The notes below the pieces were generated by a model. That model was not told the DNA's origin and did no database searches. It worked only from the letters and a program-made list of their open reading frames with translations. From NCBI GenBank assembly GCA_022703355.1, contig JAKLDU010000007.1:1-45144 (forward strand): a DNA stretch of 45,144 bases. The letters are read 5' to 3'. This stretch comes from Deltaproteobacteria bacterium (GTDB lineage: Bacteria; Desulfobacterota; Desulfomonilia; UBA1062). The position numbers and the translations under genes are program-made. Numbering within the stretch: position 1 is the stretch's first letter; every line of letters begins with the position of its first letter. Below are positions 14,923 through 23,653 of this stretch, piece after piece.

Positions 14923-15927
14923 ATGGAAAGCCAGCTCGAAGCCTTAAAGCAGTCCTTTTGCGAAGAACTCGGCCAGGCGCGCACAACAGATGATCTCGAG
15001 CCCATGCGGGTGAAATACCTCGGGCGGAAGGGGCTTCTCACCTCCATCCTCCGCCAGATGGGGTCCATCTCTGCCGAGGAGCGCCCGCGCATGGGAGCCC
15101 TCTCGAACGCTCTGAAGACCTTCATGGAAGAGGCGTTCGCGTCGAAGACCGGGGAGCTCGAGCTCTCGTCGGGCCCGGCGGGCATCGACGTGACGCTACC
15201 CGGCAGGGCACTGCGCAAAGGCGGGATCCACATCATCAACTCCGTCATCCGCGAGCTCGAGGACATCTTCCTCGGCCTCGGCTTCACCGTGGCCTCCGGA
15301 CCCGAGGTGGAGGACGACTACCATAACTTCCAGGCCCTCAACATCCCCGAACACCACCCCGCCCGGGACATGCAGGACACCTTCTATTTCCAGCAGGGCA
15401 TCCTGCTGCGCACCCACACCTCGCCCGTGCAGATCCGGGTCATGGAGAAGAGCGGCCCGCCCGTGCGGATCATCGCGCCGGGCAGGGTCTACCGGTGCGA
15501 CTCCGACGTGAGCCATACCCCCATGTTCCACCAGATCGAAGGCCTCTGGGTGGAAGAGGGCATCACCTTCGCCCACCTGAAGGGCGTGCTCTACGAGTTC
15601 ATCCACCGGCTCTTCGGCAAGGACGTGGTGCTCCGCTTCCGTCCCTCGTTCTTCTCCTTCACCGAGCCCTCCGCCGAGGTGGACATCTCCTGCATCATGT
15701 GCGGGGGCAAGGGCTGCCGGGTGTGCAAGGGGTCGGGCTGGATGGAGATCCTGGGCTGCGGCATGGTGGACCCGGAGGTCTACAAGTACGTGAACATCGA
15801 CCCCGAGACCGTGACGGGGTTCGCCTTTGGCCTGGGCATCGAGCGCATCGCCATGCTCAAGTACGGCGTGGGCGACATCCGGATGTACTTCGAGAACGAC
15901 CTGCGGTTCCTCGCGCAGTTCGCCTGA
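14923..15927 (+). CDS. pheS: Phenylalanyl-tRNA synthetase alpha subunit
   Basis: The catalytic alpha subunit of the (alpha-beta)2 enzyme. An N-terminal coiled-coil region (1-85) contacts tRNA-Phe. The class II core follows: motif 1 HIINSVIRELEDIF, motif 2 RVYRCDSDVSHTPMFHQIEG and motif 3 FAFGLGIERIAMLKYG. A four-cysteine insert (CIMCGGKGCRVCKGSG) before GWMEILGCGMV is common in PheS. Length 334 aa is normal. The ATG follows the rplT stop by one base, implying coupling. Confidence 0.97.
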   Translation: MESQLEALKQSFCEELGQARTTDDLEPMRVKYLGRKGLLTSILRQMGSISAEERPRMGALSNALKTFMEEAFASKTGELELSSGPAGIDVTLPGRALRKGGIHIINSVIRELEDIFLGLGFTVASGPEVEDDYHNFQALNIPEHHPARDMQDTFYFQQGILLRTHTSPVQIRVMEKSGPPVRIIAPGRVYRCDSDVSHTPMFHQIEGLWVEEGITFAHLKGVLYEFIHRLFGKDVVLRFRPSFFSFTEPSAEVDISCIMCGGKGCRVCKGSGWMEILGCGMVDPEVYKYVNIDPETVTGFAFGLGIERIAMLKYGVGDIRMYFENDLRFLAQFA

Positions 15928-15939
15928 CAAAGGGGCGCC

Positions 15940-18294
15940 ATGAAGCTCGGCTACAAGTGGATCAGAGAGTTCGTGAAGGTCGACCGCGGCGCGGATGAGG
16001 TCGCGAAGGCCCTCACCATGAGCGGCACCGAGGTGGAGGAGATCGTCCACGAGGCCATCCCCCGCTCGGTCATCGCCGCCCGCATCGTCGAAGTGAAGCC
16101 CCACCCCGATGCTGACAAGCTCAAGATCTGCATGACAGACACCGGCTCCGGGATCCTCCAGGTGGTCTGTGGCGCGCCCAACTGTCGCGACGGCATGATC
16201 AGCGCGTTCGCCCCCATCGGCACGGACCTGGGCGGGGGCATGGTGGTGAAGAAGGCCAGGATCAGGGGCGTCGAGTCCTTCGGCGTCCTCCTCTCCGAGC
16301 GCGAGCTCGGCCTCACCGACGACCACACGGGCATCATGGAGATCGAGGCCGACCTCAAGCCCGGGGACGTGCTCATCGATGCCCTGAACCTCGAAGACTG
16401 GGTCTTTGGCATCAACATCACGCCCAACCGCGGAGACGAACTCTCGGTCATCGGCATCGCCCGGGAGCTCTCCGCCCTCTTCGGCGCCGAGCTCAAGCTG
16501 CCCGGGAACCCTCTGAGCGAAGACGAAGCGCCCGCACGTGACGTCCTTTCGGTGGAGATCCTCGCACCCGAGGGCTGCCCGCGGTACGCGGCCCGGGTCA
16601 TCGAGGACGCGCACATCGGCAAGAGCCCCTTCGTCATGCGCAGGAGGCTGTTCCAGGCGGGCGTGCGCGCCATCAACAACATCGTGGACATCACCAACTA
16701 CGTCATGCTCGAATACGGCCAGCCCCTCCACGCTTTCGACTACACCTTCCTCGCGGGCAGGGGGATCGTGGTGAGAAAGGCGATCCCGGGCGAACGCTTC
16801 ACCACGCTGGACTCGGTGGAGCGGACGCTGGGGGCCGACGACCTGCTCATCTGCGACAAGGAAAAGCCCGTGGCCCTGGCGGGCGTCATGGGCGGAGAAA
16901 ACTCGGAGGTCCTCGACACCACGAAGACCATCGCCCTGGAGAGCGCGTTCTTCGACCCCATCGGCATCCGGAAAACCTCGAAGGGCCTGGGTCTTGCCAC
17001 CGAGGCCTCCTACCGCTTCGAGCGCGGCATCGACCCCGCGGTCCAGGCCGATGCGGCCACCCGCGCCGCATGCCTCATGCAGCAGCTCGCGGGCGCCCGG
17101 GTGCTCAAGGGCGTCATCGACGTGAACACGTACGGCTACGCCGCGGTCCCCATCACCCTGCGGCGGAGCTATATCGAAAAGGTCCTGGGGATAAACTCCT
17201 TCAAGGATGCGGACGTGGAGGCCATCCTCACCAGGCTTGGCTTCTCCCTGGAAAAGACGGACGGGGGCTGGAAGGTTTTGCGGCCGGCGCTCAGGCACGA
17301 CGCGACCCGGGAGATCGACCTCGTGGAGGAGTTCATCCGGGTCTACGGCATGGACAAGATCGAGCCCGAGCTCCCCACCTTCAAGCCGGCGGCGCTCCAC
17401 ACGCAGGCCGCGAACCTCAACGACCTGAGGCTTGCGCTGGCCTCCATGGGCTTGACCGAGGTGGTGAACTACTCGTTCATCTCGCCCCGCTGGAAGCCGT
17501 TCTTCGGGGCAGACGCCCTCGAACTCCTCAACCCCATCTCCGACGAGATGAAGGTCATGCGCACCTCCCTCATCCCCGGGCTCGCCGCCACCGTGGCCAG
17601 GAACAAGCACCTCCAGCGCAGGGACATGAGCATCTTCGAGACGGGGATCTGCTTTTTCCCCACGGGCACCGGGAAGCTCCCGGACGAGAGGCAGAAGCTG
17701 GGCATCGCCGTTTCCGGGCAGCGCGAGGACGCCCACTGGTCCACCCGCCCCCGTGAGGTCGACTTCTACGACATCAAGGGCATCGTGGAGGCTCTCCTGC
17801 CTGAGATGACCGTCAGGCCGTCGGGGCACGCCTTCTACAAGCCGGGCCAGCAGGCCGACATCCTCCTGGGTCCCGCCACGGTAGGTCACCTGGGCGCCCT
17901 CTCGGCCGATATCCTCCAGATGATCGACGTCACCGACGAGGTCTATGCCGCGGAGCTCCCGGTGGACGCCCTGCTGGGCAGAAAGTGGAAGGGCGTCTCC
18001 GAGATCCCGAAGTTCCCCATGACCTGGCGTGACCTCTCCCTCGTGGCGGACGAAGGCGTAGCTTACGCAGGGATCGTCGGTGTCATCGAAGGGCTGGGCA
18101 TCGGGGAGCTGCGCTCCGTGGCGCCTGTGGACCTCTACACCGGGGACAAGCTCCCCTTCGGGAAAAAGGGGATCACCGTCAGGCTCACCTACCAGTCCGA
18201 CACCCGGACCCTGGAAGACTCCATCATAAACACATGGCAGGACCGCATCATACAATCCCTTCAGAAAGAGCTCGGCATCTCGCTCAGGCAGTGA
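15940..18294 (+). CDS. pheT: Phenylalanyl-tRNA synthetase beta subunit
   Basis: The 784-aa beta subunit partners PheS. Domains in order: B1, a tRNA-binding OB fold (about 40-150, with KPHPDADKLKIC and VVCGAPN); the B3/B4 editing domain (about 210-390, with GVRAINNIVDITNYVMLEYGQPLHAFD and GVMGGENSEV in short); B5 DNA-binding-like (about 400-470, RHDATREIDLVEEFIRVYG); a catalytic-like domain; and a C-terminal FDX-ACB anticodon-binding domain (about 690-780, FPMTWRDLSLV). The end overlaps the next gene's GTG start by four bases (GTGA). Confidence 0.97.
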   Translation: MKLGYKWIREFVKVDRGADEVAKALTMSGTEVEEIVHEAIPRSVIAARIVEVKPHPDADKLKICMTDTGSGILQVVCGAPNCRDGMISAFAPIGTDLGGGMVVKKARIRGVESFGVLLSERELGLTDDHTGIMEIEADLKPGDVLIDALNLEDWVFGINITPNRGDELSVIGIARELSALFGAELKLPGNPLSEDEAPARDVLSVEILAPEGCPRYAARVIEDAHIGKSPFVMRRRLFQAGVRAINNIVDITNYVMLEYGQPLHAFDYTFLAGRGIVVRKAIPGERFTTLDSVERTLGADDLLICDKEKPVALAGVMGGENSEVLDTTKTIALESAFFDPIGIRKTSKGLGLATEASYRFERGIDPAVQADAATRAACLMQQLAGARVLKGVIDVNTYGYAAVPITLRRSYIEKVLGINSFKDADVEAILTRLGFSLEKTDGGWKVLRPALRHDATREIDLVEEFIRVYGMDKIEPELPTFKPAALHTQAANLNDLRLALASMGLTEVVNYSFISPRWKPFFGADALELLNPISDEMKVMRTSLIPGLAATVARNKHLQRRDMSIFETGICFFPTGTGKLPDERQKLGIAVSGQREDAHWSTRPREVDFYDIKGIVEALLPEMTVRPSGHAFYKPGQQADILLGPATVGHLGALSADILQMIDVTDEVYAAELPVDALLGRKWKGVSEIPKFPMTWRDLSLVADEGVAYAGIVGVIEGLGIGELRSVAPVDLYTGDKLPFGKKGITVRLTYQSDTRTLEDSIINTWQDRIIQSLQKELGISLRQ

Positions 18295-18944
18295 TCTTCT
18301 CCCTGGGCCTGCTCCTGGCCGTCCTGTCCGCCTCCCCGCTGCGGGCCGGCTACCTCGTCACCCTCATCGACGGCACGACCGTCGAGGTTCCGGCCTACTG
18401 GGTCCAGGGGGGCAGGCTGTACCACTCCGAAGGCCTCGCGGACCTGGATGCCTACCGCGTCAGGTCCGTCAAGGCGGAGAACCTCACGGAGCAGGACGTC
18501 AAGGCGCACGAGGCCGCCATGGAGGCGTTCCGCTCGCAGGTGTCCCTCCTCCTGGAAAGGGAAGGGGAGCTCGTCTCTGTTCAGGTAGGCATGCTGAAGA
18601 AGCTCTCAGAATTCCCGGCGGGGAGGAAAAACGCCGTGCCCCGGAAGGAGAAGAAGGCCCTCCAGGCGGCTATCGGCGCGGAGACGGACAGGGCGAAGGC
18701 ACTCCTGGAAGACTGGAAGGCATTGAAGCTGCCGGACTTTTCCCTCATCAGGTTGCGCGACGTGAAGGTGGTTCAGCTCCTCTCCCTGGAGGCCTCCCTC
18801 GATCAGGCCGGGAGGTTTGTCTCGGGTGGCGACCCGTCCCCCCTGGCCTATGCCCGGGCGAACCTCGATCAGTACGCGTCCTTTGATGCCGCCCTCCGGG
18901 ATGCCCTCCCCCGGGAAGAGCCTTCTGGAAATCCCTTGGACTGA
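18291..18944 (+). CDS. Exported protein of unknown function
   Basis: Not recognised. From the GTG at 18291 the protein has a clean signal peptide (IFSLGLLLAVLSASPLRAG), followed by a short beta segment YLVTLIDGTTVEVPAYWVQG like those of small secreted domains that carry a Gly-rich turn. The middle (about 80-160) is helical and charged and could form a coiled coil. The start shares GTGA with the pheT stop, so translation is probably coupled; the ATG at 18234 would bury the signal peptide inside. 217 aa. It lies in the envelope, probably periplasm. There is no operon logic linking it to translation. Confidence 0.7.
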   Translation: MIFSLGLLLAVLSASPLRAGYLVTLIDGTTVEVPAYWVQGGRLYHSEGLADLDAYRVRSVKAENLTEQDVKAHEAAMEAFRSQVSLLLEREGELVSVQVGMLKKLSEFPAGRKNAVPRKEKKALQAAIGAETDRAKALLEDWKALKLPDFSLIRLRDVKVVQLLSLEASLDQAGRFVSGGDPSPLAYARANLDQYASFDAALRDALPREEPSGNPLD

Positions 18945-18962
18945 CGTGCTATACTGCACGCC

Positions 18963-19373
18963 ATGAAATGCCCCGCGTGCAGAGGCACGCTCATCACCCT
19001 CGAGTTCAACGCCGTCGAGATCGATCACTGCGGAACGTGCGGGGGCGTCTGGCTGGACTCGGGCGAGCTCGAGTCGCTGTTGAGCCGGGAGGAGGGGAGC
19101 GACTCCCTCCTCGCCACCATGAGGCCAGGCAGGGGTAAAGAATGGAAGCGCAGGTGTCCGATATGTTCCAAGGGCATGAAAAAGACCTCCATCGGCAACG
19201 CGGCACCCGTCGTTGTCGACCGGTGCGTGGAGCACGGGCTGTGGTTCGACCGCGGTGAGCTGAACAAGGTCTTTTCCGCCGGCTGCGTCGACAGCCACCG
19301 GGGGGCCGGCACCAGCGGGCTCCTGGCGATCCTCGACGAGGTCTTCGCCCCGGAAACGAAAGACACACCATAA
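18963..19373 (+). CDS. Zinc-finger protein with two zf-TFIIB-type ribbons
   Basis: A 136-aa protein containing two copies of the small zinc ribbon known as zf-TFIIB. The first is CPACRGTL...IDHCGTCGGVWLDSGELE; the second is CPICSKGM...VDRCVEHGLWFDRGELNK, where the third and fourth ligands read C..H rather than C..C. The role of these proteins is unknown; they may bind nucleic acid or protein. It is followed after 14 bases by LemA and then an M48 protease that itself ends in zinc ribbons, so the three may act together. Confidence 0.85.
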   Translation: MKCPACRGTLITLEFNAVEIDHCGTCGGVWLDSGELESLLSREEGSDSLLATMRPGRGKEWKRRCPICSKGMKKTSIGNAAPVVVDRCVEHGLWFDRGELNKVFSAGCVDSHRGAGTSGLLAILDEVFAPETKDTP

Positions 19374-19387
19374 GGGAGGGTTCTTCC

Positions 19388-19957
19388 ATGTCGACCGGCA
19401 CGATGGTGCTCCTGGCGCTGCTGATTCTTCTCGCAGCCCTTTTCCTCTTCGGCGCAGCCGCTTATAATTCCCTGGTTTCCTTGAGAAACGGGATCAGGAA
19501 CGCGTGGTCCCAGATCGACGTGCAGCTCAAGCGCCGCCACGACCTCGTCCCCAACCTGGTGGAGGCGGTCAAGGGGTATGCGGCCCACGAGAAGGGCACC
19601 CTCGACGCGGTCACCCAGGCCCGCTCGAAGGCTGCGGGGGCGCGCTCCCTGGCCGACATCTCGAAGGCCGAGACCGAGCTCACCGGCGTTCTGGGCCGGT
19701 TCATGGCCGTGATGGAAAGCTACCCCGAGCTCAAGGCCGACGGGAGCTTCCTGGCCCTCCAGGAAGAGCTTGCCTCCACGGAGAACAGGATCTCCTTCGC
19801 CCGCCAGGCCTACAACGACCAGGTGCTTTTCCTGAACAACAAGGTGCAGATGTTCCCGTCGAACATCGTCGCGGGCATGTTCGCCTTCCGCCGGGAGGGG
19901 TACTTCGAGCTCGAGGACAAGACCCAGCGCGATCCCGTCAAGGTGAACCTCGGCTGA
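19388..19957 (+). CDS. lemA: LemA family membrane protein
   Basis: A 189-aa protein with one N-terminal membrane helix (about 7-27) and a long helical cytoplasmic or periplasmic domain. Family marks are AYNSLVSLRNGIRNAWSQIDVQLKRRHDLVPNL (in part), VTQARSKA and ISFARQAYNDQVLFLN, ending in YFELEDKTQRDPVKVNL. LemA function is unsettled, but in many bacteria the gene sits beside an M48 or TPM-type protease, as here. GGAGGG precedes the ATG, and the protease starts 4 bases after its stop. Confidence 0.93.
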   Translation: MSTGTMVLLALLILLAALFLFGAAAYNSLVSLRNGIRNAWSQIDVQLKRRHDLVPNLVEAVKGYAAHEKGTLDAVTQARSKAAGARSLADISKAETELTGVLGRFMAVMESYPELKADGSFLALQEELASTENRISFARQAYNDQVLFLNNKVQMFPSNIVAGMFAFRREGYFELEDKTQRDPVKVNLG

Positions 19958-19961
19958 AGAG

Positions 19962-21413
19962 ATGTTCTGGTCGGTCATCCAAGCCAACAGGAGAAAGACC
20001 CTTCTGCTCATCGTCCTGATGGGGTTCTTCCTCATCCTGACCGGGGCCGTCATCGGCATGTCCTTTGCCGGCGGCAGGCTCCTCGAGGGCGGCCTGGCCG
20101 GAGCCGGAATCGCCGCGCTGGTCTGGGCGGCACTGCTCCTTTTGAGCCTGTACGCCTCCGACGAGGTGCTCCTCGAGGTCTCCCGCGCCCGGGAGGTGAG
20201 CAGGGAGACCTACCCCCAGCTCTTCAACGTGGTGGAGGAGATGGTCATCGCGGGCTCCCTGCCCGCCGTGCCCCGGGTGTACGTGGTGGGAGACCCCGCG
20301 CCCAACGCCTTCGCCCTGGGCAAGTCGCCGGAGAAGAGCCATCTCTGCGTCACCGCGGGCCTGCTGGCCCTGTGCGGCAGGGACGAGCTCCAGGGGGTCG
20401 TGGCGCACGAGCTCGGGCACATCATGAACCGCGACGTGCTCTACCTGACCGTCGCCGCCTCCATGCTGGGCTCCCTGCTCCTGCTCTCGGACTTCTTCCT
20501 GCGGATGTTCAAGTACTCGGCCATCCGGTTCACCGCCCGGTCGCGCAAGGCCGGGCCGGCGGCGGGCGTGCTCATCCTCCTGTCGCTCCTCCTTGCGGTC
20601 CTCGGCCCCGTGCTGGCGCGGATCTTCTACTTTTCCCTGTCCCGCAGGCGGGAGTACCTGGCCGACGCCACGAGCGCCCGGCTCACCCGCTACCCCGAGG
20701 GACTGGCCTCCGCCCTGGAAAAGATCGGGTCATACCCGGGAGCGCACAGCGCCGCCCCGGCCGTGACGAGCCCCTTCTACCTCGTGAACCCCGGCAGGCA
20801 GGGCCTGGCGGGCGGGGCGTTCGCCACGCACCCGCCCCTGGCGAGCCGCATCAGGGTCTTGAGGGCCATGACCCAGGGCGCAGGCTACATGGAGTACCTG
20901 AAGGCCTACCTCACGGCGACGCACGGCCGCGCGACGCTCATCGCCCGGGAGGACCTGCGCGATGCGGACAGGGTGGAGATCCGCCCCCCCTCGGGCGGAG
21001 CCCCGGCCCCCTCGACAAGCGACGTGAGGAGGAGGGCAGGGGAGATCATCAGGGCCATCAACGACTTCATCTTCATCACCTGCCCCTGCGGAATGAAGCT
21101 GAAGCTCCCTCCCGAGTTCGCCGGGAAGCAGGTTACGTGCCCGCGCTGCAAAAGGGAGCACGAGGCGAAGAAGCCCGACGCGGGGAGCTTCAGCGGCGCC
21201 CTTCGAACACAAGCCGCCATGGACAGGGACGTGCCGGGCCCAACCCGCGGTCAGGACGTGCGCTACGAGCCGGGGAAGTGGCAGAATTTCAGCTGCGCCC
21301 GGTGTGGGCACCCCTACGAGATCTCTCCTAGTTTCGGCGGCAGCAGGCTCACCTGTTCGAGCTGCGGCTCGATCATCAGGTTTGCGCCCGGGCCCCGGGC
21401 GATCACTAGCTGA
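19962..21413 (+). CDS. M48-family membrane metalloprotease with C-terminal zinc ribbons
   Basis: A 483-aa peptidase. Two N-terminal membrane helices (about 14-32 and 40-65) precede the M48 domain with the zinc site H149-E-L-G-H153 and the downstream Glu in SRRREYLADATSA. Two more membrane helices lie between these. Beyond the usual end near residue 330 come two four-cysteine ribbons, about 372-400 (CPCGMKL...CPRCKRE) and 443-475 (CARCGHPY...CSSCGSII). The ribbons are an unusual addition to HtpX-like enzymes and may recognise substrate or regulate activity. It follows LemA by four bases. Likely a membrane quality-control protease. Confidence 0.88.
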   Translation: MFWSVIQANRRKTLLLIVLMGFFLILTGAVIGMSFAGGRLLEGGLAGAGIAALVWAALLLLSLYASDEVLLEVSRAREVSRETYPQLFNVVEEMVIAGSLPAVPRVYVVGDPAPNAFALGKSPEKSHLCVTAGLLALCGRDELQGVVAHELGHIMNRDVLYLTVAASMLGSLLLLSDFFLRMFKYSAIRFTARSRKAGPAAGVLILLSLLLAVLGPVLARIFYFSLSRRREYLADATSARLTRYPEGLASALEKIGSYPGAHSAAPAVTSPFYLVNPGRQGLAGGAFATHPPLASRIRVLRAMTQGAGYMEYLKAYLTATHGRATLIAREDLRDADRVEIRPPSGGAPAPSTSDVRRRAGEIIRAINDFIFITCPCGMKLKLPPEFAGKQVTCPRCKREHEAKKPDAGSFSGALRTQAAMDRDVPGPTRGQDVRYEPGKWQNFSCARCGHPYEISPSFGGSRLTCSSCGSIIRFAPGPRAITS

Positions 21414-21448
21414 GGCCGTACCGGCGCTTCCTGAGCCTTTGATGACGA

Positions 21449-21473
21449 GGGGCGGGGAGTGGAGCCCCGCCCC
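21449..21473. terminator. Terminator hairpin between the converging M48 and prpE genes
   Basis: GGGGCGGGG (21449-21457) pairs perfectly with CCCCGCCCC (21465-21473). It could serve both converging transcripts, though neither side has a strong T tract. Confidence 0.6.
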
Positions 21474-21487
21474 GGTCTTGCGTGAGC

Positions 21488-23389
21488 TCAGCTCAACTTG
21501 GGGTAGCCGATGCCCTTGAGGGCCTCCTCGATCTCGCCCAGCACCGCGGGGTCCTCGATGGTCGAGGGGACCTGGAACTTCTGGCCGTCCGCGATCTTGC
21601 GCATGGTGGCCCTCAGGATCTTGCCGCTCCTGGTCTTGGGCAGCCGTTTGACCACCTGGATGTCCTTGAGGCACGCGAGCGCCCCGATCTCCGAGCGGAC
21701 CATGCCCACGACCTCCTTCTGGACGTCGTCTTCACGCTTCGACACCCCGGCCTTGAGCACGACGAACCCCACGGGCACCTGGCCCTTGAGCTGGTCCTCG
21801 ACGCCGATGACCGCGCACTCGGCCACGTCGGGGTGCCTGGCCACGACCTCTTCCATGCCGCCGGTGGAGAGCCGGTGCCCCGCCACGTTGATGATGTCGT
21901 CGACGCGGCCCATGATGTAGAGGTAGCCGTCGGCGTCCTTGTAGCCGCCGTCGCCGGTGGCGTAGAAGCCCGGGAAGTCGCTCACGTACGACGTGATGTA
22001 CGCGTCGTCCTTTTGCCAGAGGGTGGGGAGGCAGCCGGGGGGAAGCGGGAGCCTGATGCCGATGATGCCCTCGGTGCCGTCGGGCAGCTCCTCGCCCTGG
22101 TCGTTCAGGATCCGCACATCATAGCCGGGCACGGGCTTGGTGGGGGAGCCCGCCTTGATGGGCAGCTCCTCGATGCCCATGCAGTTGGCCGCGATGGGCC
22201 AGCCGGTCTCCGTCTGCCACCAGTGGTCCACCACGGGGATCTTGAGCATGTCGCTCGCCCAGTGATAGGTGTCCGGGTCGAGCCGCTCGCCCGCGAGGAA
22301 GAGGTACTTCAGGCAGGAGATGTCGTGCTTCCCGATATAGGCGCCCGTGGGGTCTTCCTTCTTGATGGCCCGGAATGCGGTGGGGGCCGTGAAGAGGACC
22401 TTGACGCCGTGCTGGTTGATCACCCGCCAGAACGCGCCCGGGTCAGGGGTGCCCACGGGTTTGCCCTCGTACATGACGGTGGTGGCGCCGTAGAGCAGGG
22501 GGGCATAGATGATGTAGGAGTGCCCCACGACCCAACCCACGTCGGAGGCGGCCCAGAACACGTCGCCGGGTTCGATGCCGTAGATGTGCTTCATGGTCCA
22601 CTTGAGCGCCACCGCGTGACCGCCGTTGTCCCTCACCACGCCCTTGGGGATGCCCGTGGTGCCCGAGGTGTAGAGGATGTACAGCGGGTCAGTGGCCTCC
22701 ACGGTGACGCACCCCGCCGGGGTGGCGCCCTCGAGGGCGGCCGCCCAGTCGACGTCCCGGCCCGGGACGAGCCCGGCCTCGACCTGGGGGCGCTGGAAGA
22801 TGACGCACTTCTCGGGCTTGTGGCTCGAGAGCTCGATGGCCTTGTCCAGCAGGGGCTTGTAGGGGATGGCGCCCTTGGGCTCGATGCCGCAGGATGCCGA
22901 CAGCATGACCTTGGGCTTGGCGTCCTCGATCCGCACCGCAAGCTCGTTGGGTGCGAACCCGCCGAACACCAGGGAGTGGATGGCGCCGATGCGGGCGCAG
23001 GCGAACATGGCCACCGCGGCCTCCGGGATCATGGGCATGTAGATCACGACCCGGTCGCCCTTCTGCACGCCCAGGGACTTGAGCACGCCGGCGAACAGGG
23101 AAACCTGTTCCAGGAGCTCCCCGTAGGTGATCTTCCGGACCGTGCCCGTCACCGGGCTGTCATAGATGATGGCAACCTGGTTTCTGCGGCCGTTTTCCAC
23201 GTGCCAGTCGATGGCGTTGTAGCAGGTGTTCAGCCTGCCGCCGGTAAACCACCGGTAGATGGGGGCCTTCGACTCGTCGAGGACCCTGTCCCACTTCTTC
23301 TCCCACTGGATGGCGCCTGCCGCGATGCTCCAGAAGCCCTCCCGGTCTTCGAGAGAGCGCTTGTAGGCATCTTCATACGATTTGAACAT
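21488..23389 (-). CDS. prpE: Propionyl-CoA synthetase (PrpE-type acyl-CoA synthetase)
   Basis: A 633-aa AMP-forming synthetase that activates propionate (or acetate) to the CoA thioester. Motifs: ILYTSGTTGIPKGVV (ATP loop), DVGWVVGHSYIIYAPLLYG, WWQTETGWP, YATGDGGY and the C-terminal catalytic lysine in TRSGKILRATMRKIADG. Phrases such as YEGKPVGTPDPGAFWRVI are typical of PrpE/ACSS3 rather than Acs, and the length fits PrpE (about 630). Substrate preference is inferred. AGGAGG lies 8 bases before the ATG. It is a single-gene leftward unit. Confidence 0.88.
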   Translation of the reverse strand: MFKSYEDAYKRSLEDREGFWSIAAGAIQWEKKWDRVLDESKAPIYRWFTGGRLNTCYNAIDWHVENGRRNQVAIIYDSPVTGTVRKITYGELLEQVSLFAGVLKSLGVQKGDRVVIYMPMIPEAAVAMFACARIGAIHSLVFGGFAPNELAVRIEDAKPKVMLSASCGIEPKGAIPYKPLLDKAIELSSHKPEKCVIFQRPQVEAGLVPGRDVDWAAALEGATPAGCVTVEATDPLYILYTSGTTGIPKGVVRDNGGHAVALKWTMKHIYGIEPGDVFWAASDVGWVVGHSYIIYAPLLYGATTVMYEGKPVGTPDPGAFWRVINQHGVKVLFTAPTAFRAIKKEDPTGAYIGKHDISCLKYLFLAGERLDPDTYHWASDMLKIPVVDHWWQTETGWPIAANCMGIEELPIKAGSPTKPVPGYDVRILNDQGEELPDGTEGIIGIRLPLPPGCLPTLWQKDDAYITSYVSDFPGFYATGDGGYKDADGYLYIMGRVDDIINVAGHRLSTGGMEEVVARHPDVAECAVIGVEDQLKGQVPVGFVVLKAGVSKREDDVQKEVVGMVRSEIGALACLKDIQVVKRLPKTRSGKILRATMRKIADGQKFQVPSTIEDPAVLGEIEEALKGIGYPKLS

Positions 23390-23653
23390 GCGTGAAACCT
23401 CCTGACTTGAAATTGTTTAGGCCCGGAGCCGGCTGTCAGTGTCCGCCTGCATATGGGTGACGGTGAATACCCTGCGCACCCTCTCTGCCGGTTCTTCGTG
23501 ACCGCCTACAGAGGAGCAATGGTCATGCCAGGCAAGAAGGTTACGTGATTACAGTGGATTAAGAATTTGCCTGAAGGCGGCTGGTGTCCGGAAAACAGGA
23601 CAGTGTCAGATATTATGGACAGGCAGGCAAATGAATGACCAGACAGGCTGTGT
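23390..23653. repeat. 264-base spacer with a two-copy 59-bp direct repeat
   Basis: No gene is visible. A segment starting GCCGGCTGTCAGTG at 23428 recurs at 23487 (21 of 30 bases match), period 59 bp. The second copy runs into AGAGGAGCA followed by an ATG that opens only nine codons. Confidence 0.45.

Noticed and set aside
15196-18255. 1019-aa open frame on the minus strand opposite pheS and pheT
   Set aside because: It mirrors the codon pattern of GC-rich pheS/pheT, has no family motif and a composition typical of antisense frames.
21482-23395. 637-aa open frame on the plus strand opposite prpE
   Set aside because: Exact shadow of prpE with low-complexity His/Asp/Val-rich composition.
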